The notes: generated from the sequence alone by a model not told the origin. Counted from the stretch's first letter, positions 28,359-38,881 are shown. The stretch is 64,000 nt of DNA from Apirhabdus apintestini (GCA_033977085.1 CP138906.1:2976001-3040000), one strand, 5' to 3'. Made by a program: numbers and translations.

Positions 28359-29813
28359 TTATTTCTCAATTGGATAGATAGTGCCGGTATTCATTATGCC
28401 GTTCGGATCGAACTGTTTCTTCAGCCCTTCCAGCAGCGGCCAGGCGGTGCCGTGCTCCATTTTCGACCAGTGTACGCGGTGTTTGCCGATACCGTGATGG
28501 TGCACCATGGAACCGCCAAGATTGATCGTCTCTTCACAGATAATTTTGTTCAGCGGGTTGTGGTATTTGTCTATCTCTTCTTCCGGTTTGCAGTCCACGA
28601 CGTTGTAGTCATACACGAAGTACATGTTGGTGCCGTTAATGTAGCTATGAGAAGAGTGACCGCCCAGCATCGTGATGTCATCCGCATACGGGAATTCTGT
28701 ACGGATACGGTGAATAACGCGCTCATAAATTTGGTGGATGCAAGCCCAGTCGCCGGAGACTTCGGTCGTGAAACCCATGTTGCCAGTTTTCAGGATTTGT
28801 ACCCGCTCGGCGGCCACTTTTTCCGGCCCCCAGTTCAGGTTATTGAACCAGTTTTCAATTAATTTGCTGTCTACGCGCTGGCACTCAGGATAGCGGGCAA
28901 CGATGTCCGCGATGCCTTCCCCGGTCGCCTGTGCAATACGCGGGTTACCTTCTGCCATAAAGATCAGCACGCATTTACCGTCGGCGAAGTGAGTAAAGTG
29001 CTGGGAGCCGTCTTCTGCATCGTACAGGCGGGCGATCGACGGACGATATCCCTCCACCATCACTTCGCGCAGAATGTCGAAACCGAGCTTCATGTCATCC
29101 AGGATATAACCGTAAAACAGGTTATTTTCCGGCATAAATTTAAAAATTTTTACCGTAACTTCGGTGATGTAGCACAGCGCCCCTTCGTTACCGATGATGA
29201 TATGGCGAATATCCGGCCCGGCGGCGCGGCGCGGCACGTTTTTAATGCGGGTGACGGTGCCGTCTGCCAGTACCGCCTCCAGCCCGACCACCATATCTTC
29301 AATCGCGCCGTACAGCGTGGAAAATTGCCCGATGCTGCGGGTCGCCACCAACCCGCCCATTTGTGCCAGCGGTTTTGACTGAGGCGAGTGGCCGGTGGTG
29401 TAGCCTTTAGCACGCAGCGCATTTTCTAATATTTCCAGCGGTACGCCGCACTGGGCGGTGGCCTGCATATTCTCAATATCAATATCGATGATTTTGTTCA
29501 TGCCAGAACCGTCAAGAACCAGCGAGTTTTTTACCACGGTTTCCAGCCCGCCTTCGGTGGCAGATGCTCCAGTGCGCGGAACGCCGTTGATTTTGTGCTG
29601 ATTCATGAACGAAAGCACCCGGGAAACCTGCTCGGTCGAACCTAGTTTCACTACCGCCGCCGGCAAAGGCAGGGTAAAGACGCCGTGAATATCGGCATAT
29701 TTTCTGAAGCGATCGACGCTGTTTTTCTTCAGTACATTTTCATCGGTAACGACACGCTCAGGGCCGACGATTTCTTTGACCTGTTCAACAATTGCTTCGC
29801 GGGATAAAGACAT
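28359..29813 (-). CDS. ygcU: FAD-linked oxidoreductase YgcU
   Basis: Intact 484-residue vanillyl-alcohol-oxidase/alkylglycerone-phosphate-synthase-type FAD enzyme. The FAD-binding PP loop is in the N-terminal half (TGASATEGGLETVVKNSLVL, GHSPQSKPLAQMGGLVATRS, IIGNEGALCYITEV). The C-terminal part carries MVHHHGIGKHRVHW, like the His-rich substrate site of alkyl-DHAP synthase relatives, and ends GIMNTGTIYPIEK. Substrate unknown; clustering with an ETF, FixC/FixX-like proteins, an SDR enzyme and a kinase suggests catabolism of a hydroxy compound. Confidence 0.93.
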   Translation of the reverse strand: MSLSREAIVEQVKEIVGPERVVTDENVLKKNSVDRFRKYADIHGVFTLPLPAAVVKLGSTEQVSRVLSFMNQHKINGVPRTGASATEGGLETVVKNSLVLDGSGMNKIIDIDIENMQATAQCGVPLEILENALRAKGYTTGHSPQSKPLAQMGGLVATRSIGQFSTLYGAIEDMVVGLEAVLADGTVTRIKNVPRRAAGPDIRHIIIGNEGALCYITEVTVKIFKFMPENNLFYGYILDDMKLGFDILREVMVEGYRPSIARLYDAEDGSQHFTHFADGKCVLIFMAEGNPRIAQATGEGIADIVARYPECQRVDSKLIENWFNNLNWGPEKVAAERVQILKTGNMGFTTEVSGDWACIHQIYERVIHRIRTEFPYADDITMLGGHSSHSYINGTNMYFVYDYNVVDCKPEEEIDKYHNPLNKIICEETINLGGSMVHHHGIGKHRVHWSKMEHGTAWPLLEGLKKQFDPNGIMNTGTIYPIEK

Positions 29814-29896
29814 AGTATTTCCTTCCTGATTTAAGAGTAAATATGCAGCAGAAACCGCCCAGTTTCGTTTTCAATATGTTTAAAGGCCCGGAAGAA

Positions 29897-30681
29897 TTAA
29901 CGGACTAAATATCCGCCATCGACGACCAATAAATGCCCATTCACGTAATCTGATGCGCGGCTGGCGAGAAATACCATGGCCCCCATTAAATCCTGAGTAT
30001 CTCCCCAACGATTAGCGGGAATATGATCGAGCACGCGTTGATTGGTTTCCGGATTACTGCGCGTGGCGGTAGTAATATCCGTTGCGTAATAGCCGGGCGC
30101 AATACCATTAACCTGAATATTATATTGTCCAAGTTCATCACAATAAGATTTCGTTAGGCCAGCAAGAGCGTGCTTGGTTGCTGAATAAGCCGGAGACCAC
30201 TGGCCGCCCAAATAAGAAAAAAGAGAGCAAATATTAATAATTTTACCGCTCTGCTGGGGGATCATTATTTTTGCCGCTTCATAACTTAATTCAAACGCGG
30301 CGGTCAGGTTAACGTTAATCATTGGGTCCCAGTCCGCACGACCAAAATCCAACACTTTATTAAGCTTACAAATACCGGCGTTATTCACCAGGATATCCAC
30401 GCTGCCGAATCGTTCACAGCAGGCGGCGATAATATCGCGCGGGCGCCGGGGGCGGTGATATCCACCTGCATAAATTCAACCTGAACGCCCTGCTGTTCAA
30501 TTAGCTCGCGGGTTTCGCCGTTATCCATAATAAAACTTGGGATAAATAGGTTAGCGCCTGCTTTCGCCAGCGCCAGCGCAAATGCCTGCCCGAGGCCGCT
30601 GTTGCCGCCGGTCACAATAGCGGTTTTGCCCTTTAGCGAGAAGAAATCCATTGAAAACGCATTGAGAGATTCGATTGACAT
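29897..30681 (-). CDS. ygcW: Short-chain dehydrogenase YgcW, one frame break
   Basis: NAD(P)-dependent SDR of 261 aa. Starts MSIESLNAFSMDFFSLKGKT at 30681 with GGAG upstream; cofactor motif TGGNSGLGQAFALALA, NNAG in ILVNNAGICKLN, catalytic Tyr-x-x-x-Lys in WSPAYSATKHALAG. A break near 30440 (one base short) splits the frame. Its leader carries a strong terminator 25 bp before the start codon and a CRP-like site 121 bp upstream. Likely co-regulated with the divergent yqcE-ygcE. Confidence 0.92.
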
Positions 30682-30705
30682 AGCTGGCTCCGTATTCCTT
30701 TAAGC

Positions 30706-30749
30706 AAAAAAGAAAGGCGACTTCCCCAAAAGAGGGAAGTCGCCTTTCT
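30706..30749 (-). terminator. Leader terminator upstream of ygcW
   Basis: Minus-strand inverted repeat of 16 bp (arms 30734-30749 and 30711-30726; GAAAGGCGACTTCCC against GGGAAGTCGCCTTTC) with a 7-nt loop, followed by TTTTTT (30711-30706). It ends 25 bp before the ygcW start codon, in the 5' leader rather than after a gene, so it looks like an attenuator. Confidence 0.8.
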
Positions 30750-30801
30750 CATATTCTCTGGCAACTGAGCGCAATTTTTAACACAGCCACCAAGCATTGA
30801 A

Positions 30802-30817
30802 CGTGACGAGAATCACA
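30802..30817. promoter_or_regulatory. CRP-like site, ygcW side
   Basis: CGTGACGAGAATCACA matches the TGTGA-N6-TCACA consensus in 9 of 10 positions. It is 121 bp upstream of the ygcW start codon. Confidence 0.65.
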
Positions 30818-30858
30818 GCGTTTTATCGCACATATTTTAATTCAGTAAAAGAGAGAAG

Positions 30859-30874
30859 CGTGATTATTCTCACA
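30859..30874. promoter_or_regulatory. CRP-like site, yqcE side
   Basis: CGTGATTATTCTCACA matches TGTGA-N6-TCACA in 9 of 10 positions. It is 123 bp upstream of the yqcE start codon, mirroring the site on the ygcW side. Confidence 0.65.
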
Positions 30875-30924
30875 TCGTCATTATCATCGACATGCTATTT
30901 GTAGTCGCCATTACTAGAGACGAT

Positions 30925-30972
30925 GAGAAAAGTAATCTGCCCCACAAAGGGCGGCTTACTTTTCTCTTTTTT
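30925..30972 (+). terminator. Leader terminator upstream of yqcE
   Basis: Inverted repeat of 18 bp with one mismatch and one G-U pair (arms 30925-30942 and 30949-30966; GAGAAAAGTAATCTGCCC against GGGCGGCTTACTTTTCTC), 6-nt loop, then TTTTTT. It ends 24 bp before the yqcE start codon. Like the ygcW hairpin, it lies in a 5' leader and should stop transcription unless relieved. Confidence 0.8.
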
Positions 30973-30996
30973 GCTCAATAAAAACGGGAATATGCT

Positions 30997-32313
30997 ATGC
31001 AACAACACTCATATAGACGCTGGATAACGCTCGCCATTATTAGTTTTAGCGGCGGCGTCAGCTTCGACTTAGCTTATTTGCGTTATATCTATCAAATACC
31101 CATGGCAAAATTCATGGAATTCAGTAATACCGAAATCGGCCTAATTATGAGCACGTTCGGCATTACCGCCATTATTTTATATGCACCAAGCGGTGTTATT
31201 GCCGATAAGTTTTCACACCGCAAAATGATTACCTCTGCGATGGTGATTACCGGGTTACTTGGACTTATTATGATGACCTATCCACCGCTGTGGATGATGC
31301 TTATTATTCAGGTCGCGTTCGCCGTCACTACTATCCTGATGCTGTGGTCGGTCTCGATTAAAGCCGCCTCGATGCTCGGCTCGCATAGCGAACAAGGGAA
31401 AATTATGGGCTGGATGGAAGGGCTACGCGGCGTGGGCGTCATGTCGCTGGCGGTATTTACAATGTGGGTTTTCTCACGCTTCGCCCCGGATAATCCCAAT
31501 AGCCTGAAAACCGTTATTTTTATTTACAGCGCTGTTTATCTTCTGCTGGGGATCCTGTGCTGGTTTTTTGTTAGCGATGGCGATAGTCGGCAGCATGAGG
31601 CCGAGAGCAGGCATAGTAAAACGTTTCAGATTGGCGATATCCTTTCCGTACTGCGCATTGGTACCACCTGGTATTGCAGCATGATTATCTTCGGTGTGTA
31701 TACGATTTACGCCATCCTGAGTTACTCCACCAATTATCTTACCGAAATGTACGGGATGTCGCTGGTCGCCGCCAGCTATATGGGCATCGTGATTAATAAA
31801 ATCTTCCGCGCGATTTGCGGGCCGCTGGGCGGTCTGATTACAACTTATAGCCGGGTGAAATCCCCCACGCGCGTGATTCAGATTCTGGCGACCATTGGCG
31901 CGCTAACGCTTATCGCCCTGCTGGCAACGAACCGCCATCCCCAGTCTGTCGCCATTGGTATTACGCTCATCCTGCTGCTTGGCTTCACATGCTATGCCTC
32001 GCGCGGCCTCTATTTTGCCTGCCCCGGAGAAGCGAAAACCCCAACCTTTATTATGGGCACCACGGTAGGAATTTGTTCCGTTATCGGCTTCTTACCTGAC
32101 GTATTTGTCTACCCGATTGTTGGCCGCTGGCAGGATACGCTGCCCGCCGCGGAGGCCTATCGCAATATGTGGCTGATGGGACTTGCCGCAATGTGCATGG
32201 TGATTGTTTTTACTTTTTGCTATTTAGAAAAATACGCGCGGCAGGCGCGCGCGATAGCCAGACCGAGACGACGCCTCCCCGGCGCGCGAAACCGCATGAC
32301 ATCACAGGCATAA
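30997..32313 (+). CDS. yqcE: MFS transporter YqcE
   Basis: Intact 438-residue transporter with about 12 membrane segments (WITLAIISFSGGVSFDLAYL, MMTYPPLWMMLIIQVAFAVT, WLMGLAAMCMVIVFTFCYLE). It closely matches E. coli YqcE over most of its length; the C-terminal tail after LEKYARQARAIARPR is longer and basic. It is followed 14 bp later by the kinase ygcE, so a transport-plus-phosphorylation unit is likely. The substrate is unknown. GGGA precedes the ATG. Confidence 0.93.
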   Translation: MQQHSYRRWITLAIISFSGGVSFDLAYLRYIYQIPMAKFMEFSNTEIGLIMSTFGITAIILYAPSGVIADKFSHRKMITSAMVITGLLGLIMMTYPPLWMMLIIQVAFAVTTILMLWSVSIKAASMLGSHSEQGKIMGWMEGLRGVGVMSLAVFTMWVFSRFAPDNPNSLKTVIFIYSAVYLLLGILCWFFVSDGDSRQHEAESRHSKTFQIGDILSVLRIGTTWYCSMIIFGVYTIYAILSYSTNYLTEMYGMSLVAASYMGIVINKIFRAICGPLGGLITTYSRVKSPTRVIQILATIGALTLIALLATNRHPQSVAIGITLILLLGFTCYASRGLYFACPGEAKTPTFIMGTTVGICSVIGFLPDVFVYPIVGRWQDTLPAAEAYRNMWLMGLAAMCMVIVFTFCYLEKYARQARAIARPRRRLPGARNRMTSQA

Positions 32314-32326
32314 AGGAGAAATGGCG

Positions 32327-33802
32327 ATGTCCAAAAAATACATCATTGGCATTGATGGCGGCAGCCAAAGCACGAAGGTCGTCATGTACGATCTCGATGG
32401 AAACGTGATTTGCGAAGGTAAAGGAGCGCTCCAGCCGATGTACACGCCGGATGCGGACACCGTCGAGCACCCGGATGACGATTTATGGACCTCCCTGTGC
32501 TGCGCCGGGAAAGATCTGATGCGTCAGTTTACCGGCGATCCTGCTGATATCGTCGGCATCGGGCTGGGTTCTATTCGCTGCTGCCGCGCGCTGCTTAAAG
32601 CCGACGGTACACCGGCCGCGCAGCTAATTAGCTGGCAGGATGCCCGCGTGACGCGCCCGTATGAGCACGCCGACAGTAGCGTTGCCTGGGTTACCTCGTT
32701 TTCCGGGTATTTAACCCATCGCCTGACCGGGGAGTTTAAAGACAATATCGCTAACTATTTTGGGCAGTGGCCGGTGGATTACCAGACCTGGGACTGGAGC
32801 CGTGACCCGCAGGTTATACGCAAGTTTCAAATCCCCAGAGAGATGCTATTTGACGTACAGATGCCAGGCACGGTGTTAGGGAAAATTACCTCACAGGCCG
32901 CGCAGGTTACGGGCTTTCCCTGCGATTTGCCGCTGGTATGTACTACCAGCGATAAGCCGGTAGAAGCGCTGGGCGCAGGGCTATTAGATGATAAGACCGT
33001 GGTCATTTCGCTGGGCACCTATATCGCACTGATGATGAACGGTAAAGCCCTGCCGACCGATCCGGTTCACTACTGGCCGATTATGTCTTCCATTCCGGAA
33101 ACCTTGCTGTACGAAGGCTACGGCATCCGCAGAGGAATGTGGACCGTGAGCTGGCTGCGGGACATGCTGGGCGAATCGCTGTTAAAAGAAGCGGCGGCCA
33201 GCGGCGTATCGCCGGAAGATTATCTTAATCATAGGGCCAGCGCGGTTTCCCGGGCTGTGACGGCCTGATGGCGGTGCTGGACTGGTTAACTAACCCCGGG
33301 AACCCTATAAACGCGGAATTTTTATCGGCTTTAATGCCACTATGGACTATGCCTGGATGTATCGGGCAATACTCGAAAGCATTGCGATGACGCTGAAGAA
33401 TAACTACGACAGTATGGCGGGCGAGATGAACCATTACGCCAGCCGGCTTATTGTTACCGGCGGCGGCTCTAACAGCGACCTGTTTATGCAGATTTTCGCC
33501 GATGTTTTCAATTTGCCAACCCAACGTAATACCATCAATAGCTGCGCAAGTTTGGGCGCCGCGATTAATACGGCCGTCGGGCTGGGGCTTTATCCTTCTT
33601 ACGAAGACGCTATTCGTAAGATGGTACACGTCAAAGACATTTTTGAGCCTGTGCGGCAAAATGTCGAACGCTATGCGGCGATAAACCAGGGAATATTTAA
33701 AGAGCTCCCCGCTATACCGATCCGATTTTGAAAAAGTCATATGCTATTTTTCACGGAGAGGTTAACGAGGAAGAGAGCATTCAAAGCTGGTCTAATGCCT
33801 GA
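32327..33802 (+). CDS. ygcE: FGGY-family carbohydrate kinase YgcE, three frame breaks
   Basis: Sugar kinase of the FGGY family. ATP phosphate-binding loop in IIGIDGGSQSTKVVMYDLDG; later IGLGSIRCCRALLKADG, VVISLGTYIALMM and RLIVTGGGSNSDLFMQIFAD. I choose ATG 32327 because AGGAG is 9 bp upstream; ATG 32321 would be too close to it. Breaks near 33255, 33298 and 33708; after the last, translation resumes with RYTDPILKKSYAIFHGEVN and ends SIQSWSNA at 33802, matching the E. coli C-terminus. Substrate not known; pairs with YqcE. Confidence 0.9.
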
Positions 33803-33806
33803 CACA

Positions 33807-33841
33807 GTAAGCCGGTAGCGATTCGCGCCGGCGGCTTCTTT
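33807..33841 (+). terminator. Terminator between ygcE and queE
   Basis: AAGCCGG ... CCGGC-GGCTT hairpin followed by CTTTT on the plus strand, directly after the ygcE stop and reaching the queE stop codon on the other strand. Likely ends ygcE transcription and may serve both converging genes. Confidence 0.5.
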
Positions 33842-34511
33842 TAGGCGATGTTTAAATACTTGTGCGTCTGCATCGACAGGCGCCAGTTTCTCGCAATGCA
33901 GGTGTCAATGCACAGCCGGGTAGCCTCTTCTTTCTGGCTAATAGGCTGAAGCGCAATTACGCGCGGCTTATCGTCGGTAAGCGTTTCCAGCAGCTCATCC
34001 AGCGCCTCGATATCGCGCGCGCGCCCCACCGGATGTTTAATTTCATTAGCGCGATGAAGCGCCTGAGACAGTACTTCATAACCACCGCGCATATTAACCT
34101 TTGGCGAGACGGTGACCCAGGTATCGTGAGAGCAGCGTACTTCATGCGTGCCGCTGGTTTCAATCTGGCAGCGATAGCCATTTTGCTCCAGTAAATGGGT
34201 CAATGCCGTAAGATCGTGAATGCAGGGCTCGCCGCCTGTAATAACGATATGGCGCGCCGTCCAGCCCTGACGCGCGATAGCCGTAAGCGGCTCTTCCGCC
34301 GTTGCCGCTCCCCATTTATCGCTCTCTTTGGTTTTCGCCAAAACGCTGAATAGCGACACTTCCCTGTCAGCAAGCTTGTCCCAGGTATGTTTGGTGTCGC
34401 ACCAGGGCAGCCGACCGGACATCCCTGTAGCCGAATAAAAATGGCGGGCACGCCGGTAAAATAACCCTCGCCTTGTAGGGTCTGGAACATCTCGTTGATG
34501 GGGTACTGCAT
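33841..34511 (-). CDS. queE: 7-carboxy-7-deazaguanine synthase QueE, one frame break
   Basis: Radical SAM enzyme for queuosine/preQ0 synthesis. Starts MQYPINEMFQTLQGEGYFTG at 34511. The frame breaks near 34413, where a C run is one short: four C give GCPVGCPWCDTKHTWDKLAD, restoring the SAM-cluster cysteines. The rest is clear: ARHIVITGGEPCIHDLTALT, WVTVSPKVNMRGGYEVLSQA and the terminal WRLSMQTHKYLNIA. Restored length is 223 aa as in E. coli. The ATG has no conflicting upstream start. Confidence 0.95.
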
Positions 34512-34610
34512 AATTATCTCTGTTGAAGAACAAACGGTAAGTATCGCAGATTAAGCGCAAACGATCAGCCCGGATTGGCGCGGTATATCGCACCCGGCTA
34601 ACCGCAGGGC

Positions 34611-34638
34611 AAAAAATACCGGCCAAATGGCCGGTATT
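34611..34638 (-). terminator. eno terminator
   Basis: Minus strand AATACCGGCC-ATTT-GGCCGGTATT followed by TTTT; perfect 10-bp stem, 20 bp after the restored eno stop codon. Confidence 0.88.
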
Positions 34639-34657
34639 CGTAATTCAGGAAAGACGA

Positions 34658-35957
34658 TTACGCCTGACCTTTAATCTCTTTACGACCGTTATACGGCGCT
34701 TTTTCACCCAGAGCTTCTTCGATACGAATCGAGCTGGTTGTACTTAGCAACGCGATCGGAACGGCTCATGGAACCGGTTTTGATCTGGCCAGCCGCAGTA
34801 CCTACCGCCAGGTCGGCGATAGTTGCGTCTTCAGTTTCACCGGAGCGGTGAGAGATAACAGCGGTATAGCCCGCGTCTTTCGCCATCTTAATAGCAGCCA
34901 GAGTTTCGGTCAGAGAACCAATCTGGTTGAATTTGATCAGGATGGAGTTAGCGATGCCTTTCTCAATACCTTCTTTCAGGATCTTGGTGTTAGTAACGAA
35001 CAGGTCGTCGCCAACCAACTGGATTTTGTCGCCCAGTACTTTAGTCTGGTAGGCAAAACCGTCCCAGTCAGACTCATCCAGACCGTCTTCGATAGAAACG
35101 ATCGGATACTGCTTGGTCAGATCTTCCAAGAAGTGAGTGAACTCTTCAGAGGTAAACGCTTTGTTGCCTTCGCCGGCCAGCACGTATTTACCGTCTTTGT
35201 AGAATTCTGAAGCCGCGCAGTCCATCGCCAGAGTGATGTCTTTACCTAACTCATAGCCTGCAGCTTTTACTGCTTCAGCGATAACGGCCAGCGCTTCTGC
35301 GTTGGAACCCGGGTTCGGTGCATAGCCGCCTTCGTCGCCAACGGCCGTGTTCATGCCCTTAGACTTCAGGACCTTCGCCAGGTGATGGAAAATTTCAGAG
35401 CCCATACGGATGGCTTCTTTCACCGTCTTCGCGCCCACCGGCTGGATCATGAATTCCTGGATATCGACGTTGTTATCCGCATGCTCGCCGCCGTTGATGA
35501 TGTTCATCATCGGAACCGGCATTGAGTATTTACCCGCAGTGCCGTTTAGTTCAGCAATGTGCGCATACAGCGGCATGCCTTTAGAAGCAGCGGCAGCTTT
35601 AGCGGCGGCCAGAGAAACGGCCAGGATAGCGTTCGCGCCGAATTTAGATTTATTTTCGGTACCATCCAGATCAATCATGATCTTATCGATGTTAGCCTGG
35701 TCTTTCGCGTCTTTACCCATCACAGCTTCAGCGATTGGGCCATTAACCGCCGCAACGGCTTTGGTTACGCCTTTGCCCAGGAAACGTGATTTGTCACCGT
35801 CACGCAGTTCCAGCGCTTCACGGGAACCCGTTGAAGCACCTGACGGGGCCGCAGCCATACCTACGAAACCACCTTCCAGATGAACTTCTGCTTCAACAGT
35901 CGGGTTACCACGAGAATCGATGATTTCACGACCGATGACTTTAACGATTTTGGACAT
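34658..35957 (-). CDS. eno: Enolase, one-base insertion near the C-terminus
   Basis: Converts 2-phosphoglycerate to phosphoenolpyruvate and is also a degradosome component. Starts [20 protein letters not shown] at 35957. Catalytic and metal residues in [57 protein letters not shown] and [19 protein letters not shown]. Near 34732 the sequence reads CAGCTCGATTCG where CAGCTGATTCG is expected; removing one C restores [20 protein letters not shown] and the stop at 34658. Eno is essential for normal growth, so this insertion is almost surely a base-calling error. Confidence 0.97.
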
Positions 35958-36127
35958 TAGGTTTTCCTCAAGTCACTTAGTTAAACTAAAACTCCGTATT
36001 AACAGCGCGCCGACCGTACTTTCATATTACCGCCATTCCGGCTTGCCTCTTTGGCGCTCTCACCAACTCGTTGAGTCAGGCTGCGCTGAGACTGGCGCAT
36101 GGCTGCGCGCTGTCAGTATTAACTATC

Positions 36128-37764
36128 TTACTTCTCTTGCCGCTTCTGGTATTCACTGGCCGCTTTGATAAAGCCGGTAAACAGCGGATGCCCGTCGCGC
36201 GGGGTTGAGGTAAATTCCGGGTGAAACTGGCAGGCGACAAACCACGGGTGATTAGGCACCTCAATGATTTCAACCAGCTTATCGTCCCCGGAACGACCCG
36301 CGATCCTCAGGCCGGCCGCTTCAATTTTATTCAACAGCAGATTGTTAACTTCATAGCGGTGACGATGGCGTTCCACAATGGTCGGCGAACCGTACATCTG
36401 GCGCACCAGACTATCGTCAGAGAGCTGGCACTGCTGGGCACCAAGGCGCATTGTTCCGCCAAGATCGCTCTCTTCCGTACGCACCTCAAGTTCACCGTTC
36501 TCATCACGCCATTCGGTGATTAAGCCTACCACCGGATATTTACAGTCTGGCACAAATTCAGTTGAGTTGGCGCCTTCCATCCCCACTACGTCGCGGGCAA
36601 ATTCAATAAGCGCCACCTGCATTCCCAGGCAAATGCCCAGGTAAGGAATATTGTTTTCACGCGCATAGCGCGCGGTAGCCACCTTTCCTTCTACGCCGCG
36701 ATAACCAAAGCCGCCAGGATCAGGATAGCATCCAGCCCTTTTAGCATTTCGACGCCGCGGGTCTCAACGTCCTGCGAATCAATCAGGCGGATATTCACGG
36801 TCTGGCGATTCTTCAGGCCCGCGTGTTTTAACGCCTCAATAACCGATTTATAGGCATCGGGCAGTTCAATGTATTTCCCCACCATCCCAATGGTGACTTC
36901 ACCCGCCGGATTCGCCTCTTCATAAATGACCTGCTCCCATTCAGACAGATTTGCCTCGGGACAGTTCAAGCTGAATCGTTTACAAATATAATCATCCAGG
37001 CCCTGGGATTTCAACAGGGAAGGAATTTTATATATGGAATCGACGTCTTTCAGAGAAATCACAGCTTTCTCGGGAACGTTACAGAACAGCGCGATTTTCG
37101 CGCGCTCGTTAGCAGGAACGACGCGGTCAGAGCGGCAAATCAATATATCCGGCTGGATGCCAATCGAGAGTAGCTCTTTTACGGAGTGCTGGGTCGGCTT
37201 AGTTTTTACTTCACCGGAAGCAGCCATATAAGGCACCAGCGTCAGGTGCATATACAGCGTATGCTCGCGACCAACTTCTGCCGCCATCTGACGAATGGCT
37301 TCAAGGAAAGGCAGTGATTCAATATCGCCGACCGTTCCGCCAATTTCGACCAGAACCACATCGTGGCCTTCGCCGCCTTCAATGATGCGTTCTTTGATGG
37401 CGTTGGTGATATGCGGAATAACCTGCACCGTCGCGCCCAAATAATCGCCGCGACGCTCTTTGCGCAGTACATCGGAGTAAATACGCCCAGTGGTAAAGTT
37501 ATTACGGCGCGTCATGCGGGTGCGAATAAAGCGCTCGTAGTGACCCAGATCCAGATCGGTTTCAGCGCCGTCTTCGGTCACGAATACTTCCCCGTGCTGG
37601 ATAGGACTCATGGTACCCGGATCGATATTGATGTAGGGATCCAGCTTCATGATGGTCACATTGAGGCCACGCGCTTCAAGAATAGCTGCGAGGGAAGCTG
37701 CGGCAATGCCTTTGCCCAGAGAGGAAACGACCCCGCCGGTCACAAATATATAGTTCGTTGTCAT
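36128..37764 (-). CDS. pyrG: CTP synthase, one frame break
   Basis: Makes CTP from UTP. Starts MTTNYIFVTGGVVSSLGKGI at 37764 with the synthase P-loop; later DPGTMSPIQHGEVFVTEDGA. The break is near 36718 where CTGATCCTGG appears for CTGATCCCTGG; one C restores LIPGGFGYRGVEGKVATARY. The glutaminase domain follows with the nucleophile in YLGICLGMQVALIEFAR and the triad His/Glu in QFHPEFTSTPRDGHPLF. PyrG is essential unless cytidine is supplied, so the break is probably an error. Upstream of eno, as in E. coli. Confidence 0.97.
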
Positions 37765-37988
37765 GCTGAACCTGAGAAGTTAGGTTTAAGGACGATGGAA
37801 TAACCAAGACGGGAAACTAGTATACCCGAACAGCAAGGCTCCCACAAACATTCCTTCTTCGCCGCTTACCCGGCACAGCCGCAGCGCGAAACCAGAGAAA
37901 TTAATGATTATGGGAGAAATGTTTTTGATGTAAATCAACGAGTTGTTCCCCACGATTGATAATAGTTCCATCTGGATATAAAAAGACG

Positions 37989-38781
37989 TTATATATCATA
38001 TTCCTGACGTTTAACCTGCTGCCAGGCGTCTTCCATTTGCGCTAATGAAGCCTGCTCCATTTGCAGCCCCTGACTGGCAATGATTTGTTCAACCTCGCGG
38101 AAGCGGCGTTCAAATTTATGGTTAGCCTGCGCCAGAGCCATTTCTGCTTTAGTGCCTAAATGTCGCGCCAGGTTCACCGTTGCAAATAGCAGGTCGCCCA
38201 CTTCTTCTTCAAGCTTACGCTCATCGACGACGGCCTGCGTCGCTTCATACATGACTTCATCCAGCTCTTCATGGATTTTATCCACTACCGGCCCTAGGGT
38301 AGTCCAGTCGAATCCGACGGCGGAAACCCGCTTTTGAATCTTTTGCGCGCGCATCAGCGCCGGCATCGCTTCAGGAATATCATCCAGCGCGGAGAATTGT
38401 GCTTTTTCAGCGCGTTCGGCGCTCTTAGTCTGTTCCCAGTTCGCCAGTATCGCTTCCAGAGTCAGTAAACGATGCCGTACCAAAGATATGCGGATGGCGG
38501 CGCTCCAACTTGTCGTTTATTGCCGCACAAATATCATTAAAATCAAAGTGGCCCTGTTCCTGAGCCATCTGTGCATAAAATACTACCTGAAAAAGTAAAT
38601 CACCCAGTTCACCGCGTAAGTCCACATAATCTTCGCGTGCTATCGCATCCAGCACTTCATAGGTTTCTTCCAGGGTATGGGGCGCTATCGATGAAAAGGT
38701 CTGCTTTTTGTCCCATGGGCAGCCGATTTGCGGATCGCGCAGGCGCTGCATAATGCCAAGAAGACGTTCTATTTGATTCAT
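37989..38781 (-). CDS. mazG: Nucleoside triphosphate pyrophosphohydrolase MazG, one frame break
   Basis: Tandem MazG-domain NTP pyrophosphatase that also modulates ppGpp. Starts MNQIERLLGIMQRLRDPQIG at 38781; first domain CPWDKKQTFSSIAPHTLEET and GELGDLLFQVVFYAQMA; second domain EVGDLLFATVNLARHLG with the basic ERRFREVEQ segment. One extra base near 38470 shifts the frame between the domains. Restored length is 263 aa as in E. coli. Unlike E. coli, no mazEF lies between it and relA. Confidence 0.94.
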
Positions 38782-38881
38782 ATGATTCCCTGACTTTACT
38801 GTCTCGTCCATGGCACGGTGCGCCTGACGAGCCGGAAATATCAGCGCCAAAACGCTATTGCCGCGCCGGCGCCGCTGATTT

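Noticed and set aside
36001..36120. Inverted repeat (ACAGCGCGC / GCGCGCTGT) between pyrG and eno as a small mobile element
   Set aside because: Arms are only 9 bp, there is no target duplication and no second copy in the window.
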